Assembly (NCBI GenBank): GCA_018676675.1
Contig: JABHEG010000282.1
Coordinates: 22,933-86,932, forward strand
Reading direction: 5' to 3'
DNA from: Lentisphaerota bacterium
GTDB lineage: Bacteria; Verrucomicrobiota; Lentisphaeria; Oligosphaerales; JABHEG01
DNA length: 64,000 nt
Part shown: positions 19,093-27,108 of the stretch, one piece after another
How the letters are laid out: every line of letters starts with the position of its first letter
Position numbering within the stretch: the stretch's first letter is position 1
The notes under the pieces: generated by a model
What the model was told of the DNA's origin: nothing
What the model saw: only the letters and a program-made list of their open reading frames with translations
Databases searched by the model: none
Program-made: the position numbers and the translations under genes

Positions 19093-20154
19093 ATGCCTGA
19101 TGGAATTGGAATACTCGGTTTCGCTCATGGCCATGTAGGCGCTTATTGCACACGCTGGCGGCAGAATCCGGATTGGGGAGTCCGGGTCATTGCCGGATGG
19201 GACCATGAGTCAGGACGCCTTCAGAGCGCGGCCGAGCAGCATCAGCTTGCGGCCTGTGAGTCTGTGCAGCAGCTGTTGAGTCGCCCGGACATCAAGGCCG
19301 TGGTCATCGCTGCTGAGACGTCACGGCATGCGGAACTTGTGGAAGCCGCGGCCGCAGCCGGGAAAGCAGTCATCCTGCAGAAGCCCATGGCGCTGACCAT
19401 GGCCGAGGCCGACCGGATCGTGGCTGCCGTTGACCAGGCAGCAGTGCCATTCACGATGGCCTGGCAGATGCGTGTCGATGCACAGAACCTGAAGATGAAG
19501 GAGTTGCTGGAAAGCGGAGAGCTGGGACAGGTCTTCATGGTTCGCAGGAGACATGGTCTGCCCGTTGGGCTCAACCCGACGTTCGCCGAAAGCTGGCATG
19601 TTGCACCGGAATGCAACCGAGACATCTGGGCCGATGATGCGGCTCACCCCATCGACATGATCAACTGGCTGTTCGGCCTTCCTGAAACCGTCACCGCCGA
19701 GATGGTGACGCTCTACCGGCCCGCCATGCCCATGGACAACGGCATCGCCGTTTTCCGGTATGCCGATGGTCCGCTCGTAGAGGTGTGCTGCTCATTCGTG
19801 AATACGGCTGCCGAGAATACGACCGAGATCATCTGCGAGAAAGGCAGCATCGTCCAGAATTACGGTGACGTTCCGAGCTGCAACGTGCCGCGCCCCGAGG
19901 GGGCTGTCGGGCTCAAGTGGTACATCAAAGAGACTGGGGAGTGGGTCCACAGTGACCTGCCGACCCCGACAGGGCACGGCGAGCGTATCGGCGGCTTGGC
20001 GCAGCCTCTGGCCGAGTTTGTGGCCGGCACCCGTGGCTCCATTGCCACGGCCGAGGAAGGGCGGACCTCGCTGAAGATGGTCCTTGCCTGCTATGTGTCC
20101 TCTCGTGAGGGGAGGCGTGTTTCATTGGCTGATCCCAAGATCATGGATGTGTAG
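19093..20154 (+). CDS. Gfo/Idh/MocA family oxidoreductase, second copy
   Basis: 353 aa with AAGGAG upstream of the ATG at 19093. The N-terminal nucleotide-binding loop is atypical: GILGFAHGHVGAYC instead of GxGxxG. The conserved Lys-Pro motif is present as QKPMALTMAEADR, and the C-terminal alpha/beta dimerisation domain follows (DDAAHPIDMINWLFGLPE). It is not a close duplicate of its neighbour. Pairs of such enzymes often carry out consecutive oxidation and reduction steps at one sugar. Cytoplasmic; probably co-transcribed with the flanking genes. Confidence 0.9.
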   Translation: MPDGIGILGFAHGHVGAYCTRWRQNPDWGVRVIAGWDHESGRLQSAAEQHQLAACESVQQLLSRPDIKAVVIAAETSRHAELVEAAAAAGKAVILQKPMALTMAEADRIVAAVDQAAVPFTMAWQMRVDAQNLKMKELLESGELGQVFMVRRRHGLPVGLNPTFAESWHVAPECNRDIWADDAAHPIDMINWLFGLPETVTAEMVTLYRPAMPMDNGIAVFRYADGPLVEVCCSFVNTAAENTTEIICEKGSIVQNYGDVPSCNVPRPEGAVGLKWYIKETGEWVHSDLPTPTGHGERIGGLAQPLAEFVAGTRGSIATAEEGRTSLKMVLACYVSSREGRRVSLADPKIMDV

Positions 20155-20211
20155 TGGTCTGATTCCCATTGAGACCGTATGTGACGACGTTGTGACCAAG
20201 GAGAACCTGCA

Positions 20212-21606
20212 GTGGCTACCAAGAAACCCAATGTGCTCTTCATCGGCATCGACTCCCTCCTTTCCACCCACATGAGCTGCTACGGCTATCATCGGCAGAC
20301 GACACCCCACATCGACAGGTTCGCCGAAGGGGCGACACTGTTCGAAAACACGTTCTGCCCCCACGTGCCTACCACGCCCGGTTACGGTTCGATGCTGACC
20401 GGCAAGGACTGTTTCGGCCTTAACTGCGTCGCCTTGCGACACAAAGGCCCTTTGGCGGACGGAGTGAGAACGCTGCCCGAAGTGCTCGAGGAGGCCGGCT
20501 ACAACACGACGTGCGTCGGATTCAAGGGCAATCCGGCGTCGCGTGGATTCCAGAACTACATCCAGTATTCAGGCTGGGGCTCCCTTGAGGAAGGCCGTAG
20601 TCCAAAGGCGCAGAATCTGAACGATGTCACCGTTCCTGAGCTCGTCCGGCTCGCGAACGAGGACAAGCCCTTCCTGCTCTTCCTCCGGCACATGGACCCG
20701 CACTCGCCATACCTGCCTCCGGCACCCTACGAACGGATGTTCTACCACGGCGACGAGTTTGACCCCGAGAACACCTCGATGAAGCCTGTTTTCGATTTCG
20801 CCCCGTTCGCGGATTATTTCAGGACGTGGATGCCGCCCGGGATCACTGACAAAGACTACGTGATCGCTCAGTATGACGGGGCTGTCGCCTACATGGACGC
20901 GTGCATTCAGACGTTGTTCAACACACTCGACTCCCTTGGGATCGCCGACAACACGATCGTTGTTCTCAATGCAGACCACGGTGAGACCTTGTATGACCAC
21001 GAGTGTTGGTTCGATCACCATGGCACGTACGACTGCACGCTGCGTGTCCCGCTGATCATTCGCCACCCCGGGAAGATGCCTGCGGGTGTCCGGATCAATG
21101 GCTATAACCAGCACAAAGACCTGATGCCGACGCTAATGGAGTTGCTCCGCATCAAGCCGGGGGTGGCGTTCGATGGCCAGTCGCTGATGCCATTGGTCAA
21201 GGGTAAGAGGGAGCACCTGGATACAGAGTTCTATATCACGGAGTGCACTTGGATGCGGAAGCATGGGTGGCGCACACCGGAGTGGAAACTGATTGTGGCT
21301 CTGGAGCCTGACTTCCACTACAAGCCGTCGGTTGAGCTCTACAACTTGCTCGAAGACCCCGACGAGAACACCAACCTCGCTGCAAAAGAACCTGAGGTCG
21401 TGGCGTTCCTGACCGCACGGATGGAGGCGTTCATCGCCAAGCGGGAGAAGGAGGAAGGCCGCCCCAACCCGATGTATACACAGGGCGCCTGGCATGGGCA
21501 CACGGAGATCGATGCCTTTGAGACCAGCCAACAAGCGTACGAGACGATGCACATTGGCGATCCCGAGCAGGCTCAGAAGCTTCAGGCTCAAGCGCGTAAA
21601 GGCTGA
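20212..21606 (+). CDS. Sulfatase/alkaline-phosphatase-fold hydrolase with Thr at the nucleophile position
   Basis: 464 aa. A GTG start at 20212 is chosen because AAGGAG lies 9 bases upstream and the fold begins at once (PNVLFIGIDSLLSTHMSCYG). The metal Asp-His pair is in VVLNADHGETLYDHECWFDHHGTYDCTLRVPLI. The catalytic stretch reads PTTPGYGSMLTG: where sulfatases have C/S-x-P-x-R, this has T-T-P-G-Y, so both the formylglycine residue and the Arg are missing. A Thr nucleophile is known in NPP-type and LtaS-type members of this superfamily, so a phosphodiesterase or phosphoglycerol transferase role is possible. No signal peptide. It is third in the dehydrogenase operon. Confidence 0.85.
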   Translation: MATKKPNVLFIGIDSLLSTHMSCYGYHRQTTPHIDRFAEGATLFENTFCPHVPTTPGYGSMLTGKDCFGLNCVALRHKGPLADGVRTLPEVLEEAGYNTTCVGFKGNPASRGFQNYIQYSGWGSLEEGRSPKAQNLNDVTVPELVRLANEDKPFLLFLRHMDPHSPYLPPAPYERMFYHGDEFDPENTSMKPVFDFAPFADYFRTWMPPGITDKDYVIAQYDGAVAYMDACIQTLFNTLDSLGIADNTIVVLNADHGETLYDHECWFDHHGTYDCTLRVPLIIRHPGKMPAGVRINGYNQHKDLMPTLMELLRIKPGVAFDGQSLMPLVKGKREHLDTEFYITECTWMRKHGWRTPEWKLIVALEPDFHYKPSVELYNLLEDPDENTNLAAKEPEVVAFLTARMEAFIAKREKEEGRPNPMYTQGAWHGHTEIDAFETSQQAYETMHIGDPEQAQKLQAQARKG

Positions 21607-21616
21607 GCTGTCTGTC

Positions 21617-21800
21617 CGAGCGGCGACTGCCGGGAGCGGTCTTCCTGCCCGGGGCTGCCCCCTCCCGTTGGTCAGGGCTCTGAAGGAGCCGAGCCGCGAC
21701 TGCCGGGAGCGGTCTTCCTGCCCGGGCTGCCCCGTCCCGTTGGTCAGGGCTCCAGAGGAGAAGCCGAGCCAATGTGGGAGCGGGTGCCATCCCGCGATCG
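21617..21800. repeat. Two 73-bp tandem units plus an inverted copy of the 30-bp dispersed element
   Basis: Units at about 21617-21689 and 21690-21762 repeat with a 73-bp period (GCGACTGCCGGGAGCGG at 21623 and 21696) and end in GTTGGTCAGGGCTC, the same core as the 33-bp array near 27000. At 21769-21798 lies the exact inverse of the 30 bases at 9753-9782. The gap 21607-21918 lies between convergent genes and has no coding sequence. Confidence 0.75.
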
Positions 21801-21918
21801 TTCGGGACATGGCAGTCCCTCCCACGTTGAGGACGCCCCGCTCCCGCTAATCGCGGTTCGACCGGGAAGCGACGTACATGGTAAGGGAGGGGGGAGGCAG
21901 GGAAGGTCGGTTGCGCGC

Positions 21919-22548
21919 TCAGTCCTGCGCCAAGGTGAACTGGGCGTTGGTCAGCGAGCTCGGCCGCCGCCATTGGACGTGTCCGTCGAAGAACATGACG
22001 TTGAGGCCCTGAAGATGACGTCGGTACGCCTTTGACGCGATGTTCTGATAGGGGCGGTTACCATCGTCTTCCACACCGCCATCTGATTCATCGGAATCGA
22101 AGAACACGGCTGTTCCGGGGGGATCTACAAAGTCGGTGGTCATCATTGCTCCGCCGTAGCCGCATGCGTGGTTGAAGCCATAGCTCCACCAACGCCCGGT
22201 TGCTCCTGATGCAGGCCGCGTCCAACTGCGATCCTTGGGGCACTTGAGGATGTCGTGGTTGTCACTGTAGTAGGGGGCCAAGTTCAAGTAGATCGTGTCC
22301 CAGCGCCACTCCGGGTTGCCGCTGTCGGCGTCGTCGTGCGGGCACATGCTTTGGTCGTACTCCTGCATGTAGAGGTGCATGGCCGTCCCGAGCTGGCGCA
22401 GGTTGGCCGAACAGGCCACTCGGCGGCCGTTCTCGCGGATTTTCGTGGTGACGGGAAGCAGTATGGACATAAGAATGGCCATGATTCCTATCACGACGAG
22501 AAGCTCCACGAGGGAGAAGGGCGAGAGCGATTGGCGGGGTCCGAGCAT
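21919..22548 (-). CDS. DUF1559-type pseudopilin (prepilin-like, H-X9-DG)
   Basis: 209 aa. The N-terminus SPFSLVELLVVIGIMAILMS is a type IV prepilin/pseudopilin helix with the conserved Glu at +5, but Pro stands where the peptidase usually sees Gly. After the helix comes VACSANLRQLGTAMHLYMQ, typical of the PVC DUF1559 proteins. The C-terminus has HLQGLNVMFFDGHV, the H-X9-DG motif, followed by a short Trp-containing tail. These proteins occur in high numbers in Planctomycetes and Lentisphaerae and are thought to be surface or secretion pseudopilins. It stands alone and divergent from the PQQ-propeller gene. Confidence 0.9.
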   Translation of the reverse strand: MLGPRQSLSPFSLVELLVVIGIMAILMSILLPVTTKIRENGRRVACSANLRQLGTAMHLYMQEYDQSMCPHDDADSGNPEWRWDTIYLNLAPYYSDNHDILKCPKDRSWTRPASGATGRWWSYGFNHACGYGGAMMTTDFVDPPGTAVFFDSDESDGGVEDDGNRPYQNIASKAYRRHLQGLNVMFFDGHVQWRRPSSLTNAQFTLAQD

Positions 22549-22906
22549 CTTCTCTCCGGGCTGAGACTGGACGATTGCTGAACTCAGCGTAGCGACATGG
22601 TTCGCCTAAGACAAGCAGAAAGTGCTTCATCTGAGTTCCGGCAACCCCGGTGGGAAGCACGGAAAGCTCTTCCGGAACCGGGGTCCGGCAAACCGAACAA
22701 TGTAGCCCGCTGCCCCGCTGCGTCAACTGGCATGAGGGCGTGACGCACTTCCATACGACTCTGAGCAACCGGCTCTGTCAAATATCCAGAGGGGTGGCCG
22801 GGGGCGGCCTCCAGAGCTACATTTTCTCGGCTCGTGCTCCTCTTCTCACTGCTCCAGAGGGCACTCATTCGGGACTGCAAAACCGGCATCTCAGGAGACG
22901 ACATCG
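22549..22906. promoter_or_regulatory. Divergent intergenic region with inverted repeats
   Basis: 358 bp without a gene. It contains a perfect pair TGCGTCA (22719-22725) and TGACGCA (22741-22747) with a 15-base spacer, a possible dimer operator, and ACCCCGGT...ACCGGGGT further left (about 22640-22690). AGGAG precedes the ATG at 22907. Confidence 0.35.
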
Positions 22907-25900
22907 ATGACACCCATCACCCGGTTCCGACTGTTTCTTACCGCAGGCATCCTGTTGTCGGGTGCGTTTGTTTCTACTGCCTTTGCTCAAGGCGGTCCGG
23001 CTTTGGTGAAGCGATCCGGGGTCCAGGGCGGCGTCATTCTTCACGTTGGCTGCGGTGATGGCGTCTTGACAGCGTCATTGCGAACCGGAGAGGCGTTCGT
23101 TGTCCGTGGGCTGGACACGGATTGGGCCAAGGTAAGAGCGGCCCGGGAAGCGCTGCTTTCCTCCGGCCGTTATGGACCAATCGCCTTTGATCATTGGGAT
23201 GGGAGGAGCCTTCCCCTTGTCGATGGCTTCGTGAACCTGGTCGTGGTGTCAGACGCGGCCCAAGCCGACGTGACGGAGCTGATGCGTGTTCTGGCTCCCA
23301 ACGGCGTGGCCCTGATCCGGCGTGGAGTAGACTGGGAAGAGAAGGTTAAGCCATGGCCGAAGGAGATGGATGAGTGGGGGCACTACTTTCATGGGGCCGA
23401 TGGGAACCCAACCGGCAACGACACGCTCGTCGCCCCACCGACCCGTCTGCAGTGGTTGGGGAGTCCCGGCTGGGCGCGGCACCACGATCACATGGCCAGC
23501 GTGACCTCTCTCGTTTCGGCCGGCGGCCGGCTCTTCTACATCATGGACGAGGGGTCTCGTGCCTCGATTCAGTTGCCGTCGCATTGGCGGCTGATCGCAC
23601 GAGATGCGTTCAATGGCACCATTCTCTGGAAGCGTGAGATTCCCAAGTGGGCCAGCAAAGAGTTTGGCTTGAAGAGCGGGCCGGCCCATCTGCTGCGGCG
23701 TCTGGTCGCGGTTGGCGACCGCGTTTACGTGACACTGGGAATCGACGCACCGGCTACCGTCCTGAACGCCGCTACCGGGGAGACGGTCGCAACCTGTGAA
23801 GGGAGTGCGTTCACGCGTGAGATTGTGGTTGTCCAGGACACGGCTCTCCTGGTGGCAGGTCAAGAGAAATCACGCCTGCCTGACTTCCGGAGGGTGGGGA
23901 CATACACATGGTCAAATACGAAAGCGTCAAACGCAAAGTGGGGCTGGGAAGGCGCATCCCGGAACATTTTGGCCTGTGATGCCAAATCCGGGAAGGTGCG
24001 GTGGCAGAGGGAGTTTCCTGTCGCGCCCTGTTCCCTGGCGGCTGACGCTACGTCAATCGTCTTCCACACCGGGCAGAAACTTGTCTGTCTGGAACGCATC
24101 ACAGGCAAAACGCGTTGGGAAGGGGAGGACACCGCGCTCAAGTTGCCGGTCCAAAGCAATACAGGCCCGCGCGTGTTGATCTACAACGACATGGTCCTCT
24201 TCGCCTCCGGCAATCGGAAAGTGTCAGGCTGGACGCTGACGGAAGGCAAGAAGGTCTGGGAGCAGACCCAGAAGCCCAGCGGCCACCTGTCGCTGAAAGA
24301 CCTGCTGGTGGTCGATGGGCTGAGTTGGACCGCGGCGATCGCGAGCAACCGCGACGATGGGACCTGGATTGGCTATGACCCTGTCACCGGGGAGAAGAAA
24401 CGCGAGTTCGCGGCGGACGTCAAACTGCATTGGTTCCATCATCGCTGCTATCCTGCCAAGGCCAGTGGCAGGTTCATTCTCGCGGGACGGAACGGTACCG
24501 AGTACGTCGATATGGACAAGGAGCACTGGATCCCTAACCACTGGTTCCGCGGAGGATGCATCTATGGCGTTATGCCCTGCAATGGGATGACGTATGCTTC
24601 GATGGATGCCTGCGGCTGCCAGCTTGAAGCCAAACTCAGTGGCTTCAAGGCCCTAAAGGCCGCCCCTTTGCCGACGCCAACTGCCGATGACCTTTCCACC
24701 GGGAAGCGCCTTGAGCGTGGTCCTGCTTACGGTCAGGTTGGGGGGGCGGAGGCAGGCCCTGGCGATTGGCCCACATTCCGCCACGACGAAGCACGCAGTG
24801 CCGCGGGAACCACGACTCTTGCCCCCGGAGGAGCGACCTGGGATGTCGAACTTGGGGGGCAGCTTACGGCCCCAACCATCGCGGCAGGGAAACTGTTTAT
24901 CTCGGCTCGGGACACCCACACAGTCCACGCCCTGGACGCGGCAGATGGCACGGTTCTCTGGTCCTACACGACCGGGGCCCAGGTAGACACACCTCCCACG
25001 TACCACAGGGGGTCTGTCATTTTCGGCTCGGCGGACGGTTACGTGTACGCGCTCCGAGCAACGGACGGCGTACTTGCCTGGCGCTTCCGGGCTGCGCCGG
25101 TTGACCAGCGTATGATGGCCTGGGAGCGGATCGAGTCAGCCTGGCCCGTCCACGGCAGCGTTCTCGTCCGGGATGGGGGCGATGGCAAGGCTCTCGCCTA
25201 TTGCACCGCAGGCCGCAGTATTTACCTCGATGGTGGAATCCGTTTCCTCCGTCTCGAAGCAGAAACCGGCACGCTGCTCGGAGAGGTCGTTTGGGATGAG
25301 AACGATCCGGACAGTGACGAGAGTATGCACAATGCCTATCTCAAGAAGACCCCTGGGAACACCATGCCGGTGGGACTCTCCGATGTCCTTTCCTGCGATG
25401 GCAAGAACCTGTGGATGCGGTCACAGAAGATCGATTTGGAGGGCAATCGGTCCGAGATGAAGGTCCTGGCAGCCACGGAGCAACCGCCGGAAGACGCACA
25501 CCTCTTCTGCCAAGTTGGGCTCACTGACGATTCCTACTTCTTCCGGTCATACTGGACCTACGGTCGGCGCATGACGGGGGGGTACGGAGGCTGGTACCAG
25601 GCTGGACGCGTGGTGCCCTCCGGACGCATTCTGTGTTTTGATGATGATGCCGTGTACGGCTACGGCCGGAAGCCGGAGTATATGGTCAATTCCTCAGTCG
25701 TTGAGTATCAGCTTTTCGCGGCCAACAAGGCGGTCACGAGAGAAGACATCAAGCGAGTAGGGACTGCGGATCGGGCGATCAGGAAACGCCGCGGTGAGAA
25801 GAATGCGACATCTTCCGACTGGCGGCTGCGCTGGTTCTTTCCTCAGAAGGATCTCACCGCGACCCGCTTCGGCTGGCGAGTCGACCAGCCGTCGGTTTTC

Positions 25901-26812
25901 GTGAGAGCCATGTGTCTCGCCGAGGACAAGCTCTATGTCGCCGGGCCCGCTGATGTTGTGGACGAACGCTACGCCTACTGCAATCCGGATGATCCCAACG
26001 TGTTGGCGCTGCTCAAACGGCAGGAGAGGGCGTACGCGGGGCAAACCGGCGGCCAGCTCTGGAGTGTCGACCGAGAGACCGGGGGTGTCCTCACCCGACA
26101 CGCAATCGATACCATTCCCGTATTCGACGGCATGGCGGCGGCAGGGGGACGCCTGTACATGACCACGGTCGAAGGGCGGGTTATCTCGCTCTCCGCATCC
26201 AGTATCTCATCGCTGCCTTCTCTTGCCGATCAGCCGGAAAACACGGTGTGGGCTGAACCCGAGGACCCGAAGTATCTCCTGCCGCCTCCCGAACCCAAGG
26301 ATGCCGATTTTAGCGTACTCAAACAATGCAAGACGTTCGCGTCGGAGCTGGGATACCGCCTTCAGGCGAATGGCAAGAAAACGGAGTGTCTCGCCCTCAA
26401 GAAGCTCGACGAGCCCCTCAATGGGGTTGTCACTCTCCGCACCAAGATCCGTGCTGTCCTGAACAGCAAAGGGTTGCTCCGCAATGGGTATCTGGCGTTC
26501 GGGAACAGCGACAAGGAAGCGGAGTTGATCAAGTGCGGCGTTCGGCTGCAGCCCCAACGGGCGGCCATCATTCAGGGGGCGTTCTCCAGTGGCGAGAAGA
26601 AGGCGGTCGGCGCTACGGTCAAAGCCCCTGAGAAGAAAGGGATGGATGCGTTGGTAACCGTCGATCTCGATGCCCAGACGGTCACGCTTCTCGCCAACGG
26701 GGTCACCATCGAGGCGAAGCTTGCGGTTCCTTTGAAGCAGATTACATACGTTGGCTACTTCATGGAGAGCGCCCTCATCGACGTGACCCCGGTTGTGATC
26801 GGGAAGCCGTAG
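22907..26812 (+). CDS. Exported SAM-methyltransferase-like domain fused to PQQ-type beta-propellers
   Basis: 1301 aa. A signal peptide (FRLFLTAGILLSGAFVSTAFA) is followed directly by a methyltransferase-like Rossmann domain, residues about 40-155: ILHVGCGDGVLTASL is motif I, GLDTD the acidic loop and VTELMRVLAPNGVALI a motif-III-like stretch. After a linker (HYFHGADGNPTGND) come many PQQ-type propeller repeats (ARDAFNGTILWKREI, CDAKSGKVRWQREF, LDAADGTVLWSYTTGAQ, LRATDGVLAWRFRA), and about 170 residues of C-terminal beta sandwich. SAM is not expected outside the cytoplasm, so the first domain may be a non-catalytic fold or bind something else. The role is unknown. Confidence 0.85.
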   Translation: MTPITRFRLFLTAGILLSGAFVSTAFAQGGPALVKRSGVQGGVILHVGCGDGVLTASLRTGEAFVVRGLDTDWAKVRAAREALLSSGRYGPIAFDHWDGRSLPLVDGFVNLVVVSDAAQADVTELMRVLAPNGVALIRRGVDWEEKVKPWPKEMDEWGHYFHGADGNPTGNDTLVAPPTRLQWLGSPGWARHHDHMASVTSLVSAGGRLFYIMDEGSRASIQLPSHWRLIARDAFNGTILWKREIPKWASKEFGLKSGPAHLLRRLVAVGDRVYVTLGIDAPATVLNAATGETVATCEGSAFTREIVVVQDTALLVAGQEKSRLPDFRRVGTYTWSNTKASNAKWGWEGASRNILACDAKSGKVRWQREFPVAPCSLAADATSIVFHTGQKLVCLERITGKTRWEGEDTALKLPVQSNTGPRVLIYNDMVLFASGNRKVSGWTLTEGKKVWEQTQKPSGHLSLKDLLVVDGLSWTAAIASNRDDGTWIGYDPVTGEKKREFAADVKLHWFHHRCYPAKASGRFILAGRNGTEYVDMDKEHWIPNHWFRGGCIYGVMPCNGMTYASMDACGCQLEAKLSGFKALKAAPLPTPTADDLSTGKRLERGPAYGQVGGAEAGPGDWPTFRHDEARSAAGTTTLAPGGATWDVELGGQLTAPTIAAGKLFISARDTHTVHALDAADGTVLWSYTTGAQVDTPPTYHRGSVIFGSADGYVYALRATDGVLAWRFRAAPVDQRMMAWERIESAWPVHGSVLVRDGGDGKALAYCTAGRSIYLDGGIRFLRLEAETGTLLGEVVWDENDPDSDESMHNAYLKKTPGNTMPVGLSDVLSCDGKNLWMRSQKIDLEGNRSEMKVLAATEQPPEDAHLFCQVGLTDDSYFFRSYWTYGRRMTGGYGGWYQAGRVVPSGRILCFDDDAVYGYGRKPEYMVNSSVVEYQLFAANKAVTREDIKRVGTADRAIRKRRGEKNATSSDWRLRWFFPQKDLTATRFGWRVDQPSVFVRAMCLAEDKLYVAGPADVVDERYAYCNPDDPNVLALLKRQERAYAGQTGGQLWSVDRETGGVLTRHAIDTIPVFDGMAAAGGRLYMTTVEGRVISLSASSISSLPSLADQPENTVWAEPEDPKYLLPPPEPKDADFSVLKQCKTFASELGYRLQANGKKTECLALKKLDEPLNGVVTLRTKIRAVLNSKGLLRNGYLAFGNSDKEAELIKCGVRLQPQRAAIIQGAFSSGEKKAVGATVKAPEKKGMDALVTVDLDAQTVTLLANGVTIEAKLAVPLKQITYVGYFMESALIDVTPVVIGKP

Positions 26813-26833
26813 CGGGAACGCGCTTCCCTCTCG

Positions 26834-27097
26834 GTCCGAGCCGCGCACATCGTGAGCGGTCCCTCCGTCCGAGCCGCGCACATCGTAAGCGGTCCCCTCC
26901 CGTTGGTCAGGGCTCTGTCGGGGTGTCCCCTCCCGCTGGTCAGGGCTCTGTCGGGGTGTCCCCTCCCGCTGGTCAGGGCTCTGTCGGGATGTCCCCTCCC
27001 GCTGGTCAGGGCTCTGTCGGGATGTCCCCTCCCGTTGGTCAGGGCTCTGTCGGGATGTCCTCTCCCGGAAGTCGCGGCTCTGAAGGACGGGGGCTCA
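26834..27097. repeat. Array of eight 33-bp tandem units
   Basis: Repeats recur every 33 bp: GTCCGAGCCGCGCACATCGT at 26834 and 26867, then GGTCAG cores at 26905, 26938, 26971, 27004 and 27037, and a diverged last unit near 27071. The unit is made of two sub-types, the last related to AAGTCGCGGCTC seen near 4800. Because 33 is a multiple of three, a reading frame stays open across it by chance. It fills the gap 26813-27108 between convergent genes. There are no spacers, so it is not a CRISPR array. Confidence 0.85.
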
Positions 27098-27108
27098 AAA
27101 CGCCGTCG

